This document shows positions 10,699-20,330 of a stretch of DNA of 64,000 nt, piece after piece. The DNA is from Hanleya hanleyi. Lineage: Eukaryota > Mollusca > Polyplacophora > Lepidopleurida > Hanleyidae. The position numbers were made by a program, and so were the translations under genes. The DNA lies in NCBI GenBank assembly GCA_036873755.1, contig JAVTVY010018921.1:18794-82793 (forward strand), given 5' to 3'. The notes beneath the pieces are model-generated. The model was not told where the DNA came from. It saw nothing but the letters and a program-made list of their open reading frames with translations, and ran no database searches. Numbering within the stretch: position 1 is the stretch's first letter; each line of letters opens with the position of its first letter.

Positions 10699-13600
10699 CT
10701 GTAATGAAAATCGAATCTTGTTAAATTAATTCGTCAACCCTCCGACTATATAACTGTTCATAACCAATTAATTTTGGTGAGCGTTTTCGCTTAATTATAT
10801 CAGTAGCAACGAGTCACGAGCATTCGCCATACCCGTATTTTGAATAATATAATATAATATAATATAATATAATATAATATAATATAATATAATATAATGA
10901 AATATTAAATATAATATAATATAATTTGCTTCAAAGAGCAAGAACTTTATTATTCTTCCTAAAATATGGATTCCACGTCACATAAAAAAAAATTCTAGAC
11001 AGGAAGGTCCGGAGAAACATATCGACAAGGGAAATCTATAAATATCTAATATAACGAGTATACTCCTATGTTTAGGCATACGCCGACATATCTTGGTGTG
11101 AATTTATTCTGGAATGGATAGGCACTAGGCCCGCAGATATAGATGATCTACTGAAACAAGTGCGCATAGGACTATACACATGGAGGAAATTCCGCGAAGT
11201 CATCATATTTGGAGAGCGCCCCACTATATATATCATATTCACGAGCCAAGTCAACTACATCGCAAAGCTCTCTACGCTGCCTTGACATTCTTGGCTGGTG
11301 GCAGAGGAGTACTGCTCTGCGTCACCTGGCGGAAGTTTTAACGATGAGCAACTTTTTGCCACCAGGAGTTGTTCCCCTTCAATTTCAAGTCGACCACACT
11401 CGTAAGGCGATTCGTTATCGTTCGACCGTGCAGCGCGTCCCAAAAGCTGATTCAATTGTTCAAAACACCGAAAGTGGCCGTAAAAATGCTTCTCCTGTTT
11501 TTTTTTGGTTTTTTTTCGGCAGAATTTTCCCGCACATTCGACACAGCTCGTTCTTAGTGGGGGCCGCCATCTTGATAATCAACTGCTACGTAACGAGCAT
11601 TCTGATTGGATGCAGCAAGTCGTCTCTGCATCCCACTTATCGATGATGATTTACGTTCCAACTTTACTAGAGAAGTATGCCAAGGCAATGTACAGAGCAA
11701 CGTGATGTACGTCGACTTGGCTAGAAAAGATGGAAAAGATTGTCCATATCATCACTGTCCATATGATCATTGTCCATATCATCACTTACCATTAACGTAG
11801 TTCTCTGTATTCTTCTTTTCCACAAGTTGGAAATTGGTTTCCTGAGAACGAGAAATATAGATGTACATGTATCACACTGAACACAACAGTAAACTGCAAC
11901 ACATTAGTTTCGCATAATACAGGGGTAAAAGCGTTCGGTGTCCGGTTATTTTCGTTTAGTTTGACCTAACGAAACGCGAACGGAACGAAATGTAAACGCG
12001 TTCCAAACGCGTTCCAAACCATTATAGGAAACGAAACGCTTTGAATATCGCTTAATTTTTCTTTTATCAAAACACGTTCCCCTCGTCAAATGCGCTTGCT
12101 CTGATCGTAAAGCGTTTATGAACGCGTTTCTCTTTTCGTCAACTCGCGCAAATTTGTGTTTATATTTTGCAAACCAGGCCAAAAAACCCTCGTGTCGGGG
12201 CTTTCCCCAGCCGCTATTATAATGCCTGTGCTATGAAATAAATATATGTGGCATAGACTTTAATATACCGTCCTCGCGAGCCAATGTAACAATCGATAGG
12301 TTACGAGGTCTGCAAGAATTTAGGGATTACCTGGACTTGTGCAGATGTTAATATACAAGGATAAAAACGTTCTGTGCCCGGTATAAATTTTCTTTTTTTT
12401 TAGTTTACGCCGTAAACTAATAAAACTAATGAACACAAACGATACTGCCGGTATTTCTAAACGCTAGCTAACGGAACGCTTTTTTAACTTAGCGATTCGA
12501 TAGGAATATTCGATATCGTTTCGTTTATATATTGCGCTAAGCTTAAATCTTCTCGTTCATCAAGCGAAACAATATTTGTCTTTCCGTATCAAGCGAAATG
12601 ATTACTCAGGCGTGTGATACCGAGCCGAAAAAGCATTTCGTCTGACCTTGACTCCAGGCAACTTTTAATCAACACTCAGTCGCCGAACCATTGTAGAAAA
12701 AGAAAAAAAACAGACTAAAGAGTATTCTCGCCCGACGAAGCAAATGTGGTGTGAACGGTAATGCTTATTTAACAACAACAACAACAACAATAAAAGGCAT
12801 TCCAAAACGCGTTCCCAAAACGCGTTCCGAAACAAACGCGTTCATAAACGCGTTCGTGAAACGCATTTCACGCGAAACGAAACGAAAGATAAATGAACAT
12901 ACCGATGGTCAAACGCGTTTGAGAGGTATAAACGCGTTCTTTGAGAAGCAAACGAAACGAATACAAAACGCGTTCAGAATGCTATTGAAACGCGTTTCAA
13001 ACGCTAATAGAACGATAATATACGTGAAAAAACGGACACCGAACAATTTTACCCCTGTAACTATATATTATCGTCTTATATAATTTTTCTAACCAACAGT
13101 ACATGAAGATGCCTTTTTAGTAGTGAGAAACATTGTGCAGAGGTTCCACTGAGCAGGTTGATGTAATACAAGAAGAATATAACTCAGAATAGAGCACACA
13201 AAGTCATTTTGCGATTCAATATTTCAACATAATTTTACCTCATCGTCAGCAATCGATCTGTGTTGAAATATTAAACCATAAAACATCTTTGTTTACTTTA
13301 TTCGGGGTCACAGTCTTGTTGTAGAAAAACACCATATTTATTCTGACCGTTCATCAAATGCCACCCCGTATATGCAATGCGTAGGGTTTACACTTGTCGC
13401 GGATTGTCGGACGAAATGTTTGAATTGATGATGAAACGACATGATCGAAAGCAATACCTCGATTTTTTTCCGATAGCATAATAACAGATGTACTCACGGT
13501 ATTGCCGACTCTAGCCTGTAAACGGGCCTTGATTGCCTTGCATTGTGCGCGCCATCCACTGTCTGCATAGTCCACTTGCGCGAGTTTATTGACTTCCTGA

Positions 13601-16327
13601 AGATAAAATACGTCATCGTCACGTCATATTGTCCGGAGGTATATTGCTACTTTTCGGTGATGTTACCAAGGGAACCTAAGATAACTTCTTCCATTCTGGA
13701 TTCTGTCTCCAGAGATTTGTTTGAATTTGCAATCGACCTAACTGCTCGTTTGTAACATTGAGCTTCACTATATAATTGTTTGCTCCTGAAGATACACATC
13801 AAATTATTTCCATAGCCACGAGTTAGCAAGCGATTTATTTCGAAATTTCTGCACATTAAGAAATCTAATTACTGAAAGCAGTAACGACGTAATTAATATT
13901 CTCTGGAGCTTGCAGGGTCGGTGTGTGTGTATGCGAAACGTCTCTAAAGACATTCCAACTTACGTCAGTACACGGATCCACTTCGGAAGGCGGCTGGGCT
14001 TGTGTCCTTTCAACTGAACAAAGACAATAAAACATGGGATAATGAACAAATAATTCGCTAGCATTCTCTGCCGCTTTATTTAGCGTCGTTGGAGAACTGA
14101 CTAGGTAAATGTTATAACCGGAAACAAATGTTTGACATATTTTTCCCAACTCTGGAAAATCGCAGGGACTAGATGGGAATCGAACCGACGTCGTCTTTGA
14201 GATCAGCCTGTCTGGCTGAACAAGACCAACGCACATGGGCATATACATGTCTACTCTATACCATGACACATTTGAAGAGCTGGTTTCTCAAAGAAACAAA
14301 AGTTTTAAATCTTTCTGAATTGAATGTACACTATCACTGTTCACATTTGAAGACAATTCACTTGACGAGTGCGCATTGGGGCGTGATTCGCTCTTAATTG
14401 GCTTCGCCTCTGGATTTCTTGGCAATTGAATTTCGTTTCTCCTTATTCTCCAAGGTGGAGCAGGGATAACTGGCATACTTCACATACCAACTTAAAGTTG
14501 CCAAAAAATTTATTGGGATAAGCATGATAGCCCTTTCTTCAAATAGTAGGCTTATTTCATGCATATTTACCTAATTCATACCAGTTATCACTGATTGAAA
14601 ATATGCCTCCATGTTGTAGCATAGGCGAAAACCCAGACGACCAAGAAATTTGCAACCGAGACTCGGAGCGAGTCAGGCCTCAGTGTGCACTCCGTCTGAG
14701 GTCGATATCGGGAAGCCTCCATTACGGAGCCTAATTTCGTAGCCTCACCTTTCTTCGTGTCATATTCCTGGCAGATCTTAATCATTTTGCGAACGCCGAG
14801 TTTGTCACAGCATTGTGTCAACTTTGCCTCCACCTCTTGCATGCCCCAACCGTTAACGCTGTAGTTCTGTAGACAAGTCTGTGCCGTCTGCTCCCATTCC
14901 TGCTCTTCCAACATGTCCATGGCACGCTGCTTATCTGAAGAAAATCACATGGTGGTTAGATGTGAATCGAACCCACGTCGCCGGTAATATCAACCGCCCG
15001 AACGTACAAGACAGGCACTAGCCGATACGGCCACATCGCCTCCCATATGTGTCTCAGAATCATGTCGCCTATGATACCAAATCGCCTGATCAAACGGGAT
15101 AGGATAAACACTCTAACCGACACGGTCTCATCGCCTCCCAGATTTGCGAACGCACCCCCCTTTTTGCCCGTGGATTTTTGTTTTTGGCATTTCATTCCAA
15201 AGATAAGATATCAAACCCCAATTTAGCCTTAGAAATACACTAAAATGCAGGAAATCAAGCATAAACATTCAATATTTTCCGGGGGGAAGAAGAGATAGTC
15301 GTGCCCTTCGCGTGCATTCCTGGGATGGTAAGAATTGAAAACATTCGTGCATCCTCCCCTCTCACCTTTGAAAATTCTAGTTACGGTCGGGCCTGACTCA
15401 TCTTCCGGACATGTGGGGTAGGCTCAAACAGACAAACCGGAAGTAGTGATGACATAATCTGATTGGATAATTGTTATTGCGTTAGTCGCCCATTGAACCG
15501 CCATCTCGTATTTAATGGAAAGTTTTAGTATTACGTTTTCTGTTCGATAATAATCGTCGAATTTGTTACTATTATTTTCATTGAGTAACGAATCTGATAA
15601 AAGATGAGGTTTGTAGAGCAATCCGCCTTACGGAAATAACCAAACGAGATTTACTGAATTAGCCGAAATCCTTTCGACAAGTGTTTTTTAACGAAAATAA
15701 TAAAACATTCGTGTATTTTAAAACAAAAATCACTCTTGAAAGCTCGTCATCATTCTGACCGTAAAATCCTTGGGAGCATATATTGTGGGTTCTTCAAATT
15801 GTTATCACAGATGAACCATTCATGGTGTTCTCTGATTGCGATTTTAGTTACTGTTTGTCTCACAGTTCAACGGTAACTTAATTTAAAAGTCAAAATCTCA
15901 CCTTTCTTCACGGCCTCCTCGCGGCAGATTTTGATGATTTTGCGCAATCCGAGCGCTTTCCAGCATGCTTTCAGTTCTGCTTCCATCTCTCGCATCCCCC
16001 AACCGTCCACATTATAATTTCCGAGACATATCCGGGTCCTTTGGATCCATTCCAACTCCTCTAACATGTCCAAGACACGCCGCTTACCTATGAAACAAAT
16101 AAAGTGCGTATCAAGTCAAGTTAAAGGGCAATTAAATCGCATCAAGTCCATCTCGGCCACATCATGGACGGACGATCGACTGAACCTTCACAGAAACTCC
16201 ATGATTGGCTTGATACTTATACAGTATTGTCCACAAACCAATGAGAATACCGGATTGGAATTTGAATTGACCAATAAACTGCTCTTGAATTGGAATATCT
16301 ACCGTGATGCACTGGAGTTTCTACTCA

Positions 16328-16361
<34 letters not shown>

Positions 16362-18312
16362 GAAATTCATCTCACTCAAGTTGAGTGAAATTCACTCAAG
16401 TGTGAGGGAAAGTCAAATAAGTTTAGCTGAAATTCACTCAAATTTTACTCAAGTTTGAGTTGGTAACTCACTCAAGTTGAGCGAACTTGATACCACTCAA
16501 GTTGACAGGAATTTTTCACTCAAGTGCTGCTGTGGGGGGAATTTTCACTCTTAGGCTACATGAGTGAAATTTCACTCAAGTATTTTTTGAGAGTACAATA
16601 ATCCATTACCTCGAATACCGAACACACAATGATCAGGTTATCTCGTGGATTACTTTGAGTTGCTTGATTTAAACCGTTAACGTCTTCCAAACTCCAAGTG
16701 AAATACACAACCTCACTTCATTGATTAACATGTAAACTTCAAAGTCAGACTCCAATTATGCACTTACATTTTAGCACCTTTGCTAGAATGTATATAATCG
16801 TCTATGTGTAGACGTAGAATCCCCTAAAATGCAGTATTCAGGGGAAATACATCACGTATATGTACGTCAGCTTTTACCTGTGTTATTGATATTTTGGTGA
16901 ATCGTATTCAATAGGGGGGAGGGGGGGGGGGGCATTAATGTCCTCCTATCGAACTTTAAAACCATCTCCATATATGGTTCAGTTATTTCAGTCCAGGTCT
17001 TCATATTGTACTTCCATGATTAACCCCACCCCCACCAGACCTGGGGGGAGGGGAGGGGGGGGGTCATTATTACCTAATTTACTATGTATCTTTGTTTTTT
17101 AGAGATCAGCATGAACAAACAATATCGAAAATCCGAAACGTACAAATTCATATTTAAAATATGACGTCACTGCGGCCATCGTGGATTTTTGTTTACATTT
17201 CCTGGTGGAGATTGTTCCCAAGACGTTTTGTGAAAAGTTTCAGCATCCTAGCTCAAGAAGCAAAAAAGATATATATATAGTGTGTGTGGAAAGACCTGAA
17301 ATAACCCAGGTCTGGTAGAGTTTCGTGACCGTCTGTGATACCATCTAGAGATCTTTCCGTGTTTCCTTCCCTGTCGAATTGACAGAGAACATGTAGCCAA
17401 TGCATATCTTAGAATTTCAACAGGTGTTTCAACTTACGGAATGGAAGCGGGAACCATCCAAAACATCCTGAAACGAACAATTAATAAACTATTAGTTCAA
17501 TACATTTCGAGGACACATGAGATTGGTGCATGAACACAAAGGAAGTTATCGAAAATGTGGAAGCAAACAATGAGTATATCAATTGCCAATGGTCTGTTGA
17601 ATCAAAATCGTGAAAATGGTAGATATTTCGCCTTGTCAGAAGGTTACACAGAATATATATGAATATTCGTATTTTTTTTATAGTATTGCTGAAAATCTAA
17701 CAATAGTTATTTTCCTTCTGGTTTCGTAGAATTTCACTTTGAACCTCAGAGCCGTGTAAAGGTCATCAAATGTCAAGGGAGAAATTATAATTCTTCAAAG
17801 AAGGACACATCGATCTCTTCTGGTGTTTTATAATGAAGATTCTACAGAATAGATGTTGTATTTTATATGATGTATTGGTTTCATCATGTTTCTTTAGTAC
17901 CGTACATGCATGTCGACGATGAGCCCATGAATCTTTTACAGTTTAGTATTCAGAATTGTCCCCCTTGTCGATGATTGTTAAAACAGTAAATCTCGTTGTA
18001 TTGATGTAATCGTTTCTATTGTGATTGTTTTCATGTACCGGTAAATCTCGAGCTTTCCATGACGATTACTGTCTACGGTTCTTTCATCTTGAAAGAATGG
18101 AAGATGCATATAGAGTGAGCAGTTCAGGGCGACCCCTCAAGATGGTCGAGAGGACGCCAAAGGATCTCGTGAGGATTCAACTATATCGCCTTGTTTCCCC
18201 GTTTCTCGCGTTATGTTAACTTGATTCGTAATATTAAAACTTAACTATACTTAGCAACTCTATGTTAATGGTGATCTCGGTCCTACTTACCCTGGTTTTC
18301 CCTTAAAGACAT
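10148..18312 (-). CDS. Unnamed 391-residue repeat protein, eight coding exons
   Basis: Rebuilt on the minus strand as join of 18312-18291, 17467-17438, 16087-15902, 14934-14749, 14013-13964, 13596-13498, 11841-11790 and 10698-10148. Every junction has AG/GT borders and compatible phase, and the sum is 1176 bp, exactly 392 codons with the stop. The protein has a short N-terminus with an aromatic patch (residues 8-18), two copies of a 61-residue Cys/Trp-containing module (19-79 and 81-141; 35 of 61 identical), a polar linker (142-212), seven 15-residue repeats of the form LSKMAAEILxAxDxS (213-324), and a strongly basic tail with LQKVRRLFAK and LRKRMRRFFKKK. No signal peptide or transmembrane segment is seen. 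I do not recognise the family. The helical repeats suggest an amphipathic coiled or solenoid region, and the basic tail suggests nucleic-acid, membrane or nuclear-import binding. Function unknown. Confidence 0.8.
10844..10925. repeat. (AATAT)n microsatellite
   Basis: About sixteen near-perfect pentanucleotide units in intron 7 of the minus-strand gene, interrupted once by gaaatatt. Confidence 0.97.
11080..11280 (+). mobile_element. Decayed LINE reverse-transcriptase C-terminal fragment
   Basis: One frame reads DIDDLLKQVRIGLYTWRKFR, then FGERPTIYIIFTSQVNYIAK, then LSTLP. This matches the pattern at the C-terminal end of many non-LTR retrotransposon polymerases (W+R, GR, sqlNYl, lP). Frames are broken on both sides. 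It lies antisense in intron 7 of the minus-strand gene. Confidence 0.45.
11790..11841 (-). CDS. Exon 7 of the repeat-protein gene (52 bp)
   Basis: Phase 0 to phase 1, acceptor cgttctcag, donor gtaagtga. It codes ETNFQLVEKKNTENYVN. This is the only exon found that converts the phase 0 end of exon 6 to the phase 1 entry required by exon 8. Confidence 0.7.
11918..13059. mobile_element. 1142-bp inverted-repeat element rich in ACGCGT
   Basis: Ends are inverted: TACAGGGGTAAAA then GTTCGGTGTCCG at the left, and the reverse complement at the right, with about 25 of 30 positions matching. If TA is the target duplication the element proper starts CAGGGGT. The interior holds eleven ACGCGT sextets, mostly as aaacgcgtt, clustered in the two arms. 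A second, internal left end (ggataaaaacgttctgtgcc at about 12359) suggests a nested or rearranged copy. It lies in intron 6 of the minus-strand gene. No transposase seen. Confidence 0.72.
13498..13596 (-). CDS. Exon 6 of the repeat-protein gene (99 bp)
   Basis: Phase 0 at both ends, acceptor tatcttcag, donor gtgagtac. It codes 33 residues including DYADSGWRAQCKAIKARLQA, another Trp/Cys-containing helical segment that distantly recalls the GW motif of exons 3 and 4. Confidence 0.72.
13964..14013 (-). CDS. Exon 5 of the repeat-protein gene (50 bp)
   Basis: Phase 1 to phase 0, acceptor ctttgttcag, donor gtaagttg. It codes a polar linker, VERTQAQPPSEVDPCTD with the first codon split. Confidence 0.68.
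14172..14240 (-). repeat. tRNA-like SINE head
   Basis: On the minus strand a B box GGTTCGATTC (14186-14177) ends in ccatc, with an A-box-like tggtcttgttcag upstream. Intronic; no clean cloverleaf. Confidence 0.45.
14749..14934 (-). CDS. Exon 4: second copy of the 62-codon module
   Basis: 186 bp, phase 1 to phase 1, acceptor tttcttcag, donor gtgaggct. Landmarks are MDMLEEQEW, NYSVNGWGM and LGVRKMIKIC. Compared with exon 3, 35 of 61 residues match, including both Cys of the core, the GWGM motif and the final KIC. Confidence 0.82.
14959..15037 (-). repeat. tRNA-like sequence, SINE or tRNA pseudogene
   Basis: 79 nt on the minus strand. The ends GATGTGG and CACATC could form an acceptor stem, with A-box TGGCCGTATCGG and B-box GGTTCGATTC. 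The anticodon arm is not convincing. It lies in the intron between the two duplicated 186-bp exons. Confidence 0.5.
15902..16087 (-). CDS. Exon 3: first copy of the 62-codon module
   Basis: 186 bp, phase 1 to phase 1, acceptor tttcatag, donor gtgagatt. It codes a predicted helical module with the landmarks LDMLEELEW, then NYNVDGWGM, then LGLRKIIKIC. The same length, phase and landmarks occur in exon 4, so the pair arose by exon duplication. Confidence 0.82.
16331..16358. repeat. Poly-A run of 28
   Basis: An uninterrupted run of A follows about 220 bases of single-copy-looking sequence, as at the 3' end of a retroposed copy. Its left end was not identified. Confidence 0.7.
16360..16600. repeat. 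CACTCAAG-rich imperfect repeat
   Basis: ctcaag or its complement occurs around ten times in 240 bases, several times as the palindrome ctcaagttgag. Spacing is irregular, so it is not a simple tandem repeat. It lies in intron 2 of the minus-strand gene. Confidence 0.6.
17020..17324 (+). mobile_element. TTAA-ended miniature element, copy 2
   Basis: Left end TTAACCCCACCCCCACCAGA plus a G-rich run; right end cccaggtctggtagag, its inverted complement. The middle retains the TGACGTCA core and the 'agtttcagcatcctagctca' block seen in the copy at 37978. Part of the body is deleted. The right TTAA has mutated. Confidence 0.68.
17438..17467 (-). CDS. Exon 2 of the repeat-protein gene (30 bp)
   Basis: A 30-bp microexon, phase 1 on both sides, with acceptor cgtttcag and donor gtaagttg. 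It codes the aromatic, proline-containing stretch CFGWFPLPF. It could be skipped without breaking the frame. Confidence 0.65.
18291..18312 (-). CDS. Exon 1 of the repeat-protein gene
   Basis: Codes MSLRENQ plus one base and is followed by the donor GTAAGT. The start is chosen because it is the only ATG before the donor and gives the phase that exon 2 needs. A homologous exon with its own promoter sits at 19183-19207. Confidence 0.7.
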
Positions 18313-18408
18313 TGTAGATTCTTGCGCTTCGTGATCAAACGTTTTCTGGCTGATGTGTTGATACTTATCATCCGTAGAAACGATTGCGATATTTCACGTC
18401 GCTACCAG

Positions 18409-18432
18409 TGACGTCACTATCGGGCGACGTCA
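18409..18432. promoter_or_regulatory. CRE-type pair upstream of exon 1
   Basis: TGACGTCA (18409-18416), a perfect CREB/ATF palindrome, and a second site CGACGTCA (18425-18432), 97-120 bp upstream of the exon 1 ATG on the minus strand. Conserved in the duplicate promoter. Confidence 0.6.
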
Positions 18433-19182
18433 CCACCATATATGAGGCTCGCTGTTGCGGTACGCAGACATGGCGGTGTCATCAAAGTTGCGCTCATGTT
18501 GGAAACATAGCACAGCTATAGGCCTAATAGAATCCTTGTAATCATTTACGTAGCTTACTTTTTTCTATATTTTGATATATCTACATAAATTTGTCACTAG
18601 CTGTTATATATAGAAGGAGTGGGTATAAACGTGCCGTATCCAAAATATTTGGGTTAATATTACTCTCAATTTCAAGGTCATCGAATGAGGGAGACGTTCT
18701 AATTCCTCAAAGCGATCTCTTCTGGTGTTCTATAATGTGATTCTACAGAATGTATGCTGTATTTTGTATGATTTATTGATTTCATATGCATTTTTTTTTG
18801 TATGTGGACAATGAGTCCAGAAATCTTTTACAGTTTAGTATCCAGATTTCCCATCTTGTCGATTGTTAAAATTGTAATTTGTTTGAGTTGATGTAATCCT
18901 TTCTATTGTTATTTTTTTTCATGTACCTGTAAATCTCGGGCTTTACATGACAATTACTTTCTAATGATGAATGGAAGATGCAACTATAGAGTGACTCCTT
19001 CAGATGATCCCGCAAGATGATCGAGAGGACGCCAGAGTGTTTCGCGAGGATTCTGCTATATACCGCCTTGTTTTCCAGTTTTTCACGTTATATTACCTTG
19101 TTTCGTAATATTAAAACTGAACCACTTTAACAACTCTAGGCCTACCTATACGGTACTCTCGGTCCTATATAGGCCTACTTAC

Positions 19183-19207
19183 CGTTGTGTTTTCCTCTTA
19201 AAGACAT
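19183..19207 (-). CDS. Alternative first exon 1b of the repeat-protein gene
   Basis: Codes MSLRGKHN plus one base and then GTAAGT, the same phase as exon 1, so it could splice to exon 2 and give the same downstream protein with a different N-terminus. Its intact donor and intact upstream CRE pair argue that it may be used. It could instead belong to an unused duplicate. Confidence 0.5.
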
Positions 19208-19303
19208 TGTCGATTCTTGTGCTTCGTGATGAAACGTTTTCTGGCGAATGTGTTGATACTTATCATCCGTAGAAACGATGGGGGGATTTCGCGTCGCTAC
19301 CAA

Positions 19304-19327
19304 TGACGTCACTATCTCCTGACGTCA
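19304..19327. promoter_or_regulatory. CRE-type pair upstream of exon 1b
   Basis: Two perfect TGACGTCA palindromes (19304-19311 and 19320-19327), 97 and 113 bp upstream of the exon 1b ATG, matching in spacing the pair before exon 1. Confidence 0.6.
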
Positions 19328-19730
19328 CCACCACATGTGGGTTTCTAGAAATGTTAAATTTGTGCCTTTGGCTGGAATCCTTCCAGACAACGCGCTGAAT
19401 TCGAACGCGCTAAAAATAACCGATACATATATTTCCGTGGTGTCCGTTCCCATTTGTTAACTGGAAAATGTCGATATGAAATGGTTATTCTCGTAAAAAC
19501 ACAACAATTTATATACCAAATTAAAGCGGATTATAACATTTCATTACGGTATATCAAGAGTCCTCTCCCTTTTTGTCCTGGAATCCAACGAAATGAGTCC
19601 AAAATGCTTCTATATCGGCTTTATTTAGCGCCCGGATTTCCGGATACGCCCCACAGAAGGCATGTTTTCGCCCGACTTCGCATAAGCTAATTAGTACAAG
19701 TTTGTCCGAATTGACCCCAAAACCCGTGCT

Positions 19731-20160
19731 GGACTAAATTTTAGAGCTTATGCGAGGAACATCATTAAATAGCTGTGCGATCACATTCAGTAGAAAACTG
19801 AAATCTGTGAATGAGAAAACCCTCCAAATCCGTTCGAATTAATAAACCTCAGTTTACGCTGGGATACAGGCTTACGTTAATAAAGTTTATAGCGTCAGAT
19901 TACCGAAGTTAAGCAACGTTAAGCTCGGTCAATACTTAGATGGGTGGACTAAATTTTAGAGCTTATTCGAGGAACATCATTAAATAGCTGTGCGATCACA
20001 TTCAGTAGAAAACTGAAATCTGTGAATGAGAAAACCCTCCAAATCCGTCCGAATTAATAAACCTCAGTTTACGCTGGGATACAGGCTTACGTTAATAAAG
20101 TTTATAGCGTCAGATTACCGAAGTTAAGCAACGTTAAGCTCGGTCAATACTCGGATGGGT
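19731..20160 (+). repeat. 215-bp tandem duplication with 5S-like ends
   Basis: Two copies (19731-19945 and 19946-20160) starting ggactaaattttagagctta and ending in 5S rRNA-like sequence at 'gatgggt'. The copies differ at only a few positions. Confidence 0.88.
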
Positions 20161-20330
20161 GACCGGGTGCGGTACTGGCTGGGCTAATCAGTGTCCAGGA
20201 TAATAGGAACTGTGGACACTCTCGTGTTCTGGCACATGTATAGGCACCGTCGTGATATGACTGAAACAATGTTGAAAACGACGTTACCGTACTCACTCAC
20301 TCTCCTAATAAAGTTGTTGTTGTTCTAAAA
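20103..20330 (+). mobile_element. 5S rRNA-derived SINE
   Basis: 20103-20184 matches the 3' two thirds of 5S rRNA, including the internal promoter (gattaccgaagttaagcaac, then ctcgg, then ggatgggtgaccg). It is followed by a tail with cgtcgtgatatgactgaaac and ending cactcactc...aataaagttgttgttgtt. The same tail closes the elements at 22955 and 33998. A 5S promoter head on a common tail is the SINE3-type arrangement. Confidence 0.8.

Larger units (their letters stand above)
17740..18440 (-). repeat. Promoter and exon-1 duplication, copy A
   Basis: About 700 bases including exon 1 of the minus-strand gene and its upstream CRE-type sites. It aligns along its length with 18668-19340: the 'tctcttctggtgtt' block, the 'cttttacagtttagta' block, the 'catgtacc.gtaaatctcg.gcttt' block, the exon and the promoter. 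Confidence 0.85.
18668..19340 (-). repeat. Promoter and exon-1 duplication, copy B
   Basis: Second, more upstream copy of the segment at 17740-18440, diverged by substitutions and small indels but keeping the ATG, the donor site and both CRE-type sites. Confidence 0.85.

Noticed and set aside
11255..11455. Mitochondrial ND3 insert because a minus-strand frame contains ESPYECG
   Set aside because: Only seven residues match; flanking residues do not resemble ND3.
14959..15037. Functional tRNA gene
   Set aside because: A and B boxes and a possible acceptor stem are present, but there is no convincing anticodon arm; better read as SINE-derived.
16910..17060. G-rich runs as G-quadruplex regulators
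   Set aside because: The second is the G-rich end of a TTAA element and the first is a plain homopolymer; nothing ties them to a gene.
20103..20184. Functional 5S rRNA gene
   Set aside because: The 5' third of 5S rRNA is missing and a SINE-type tail follows.
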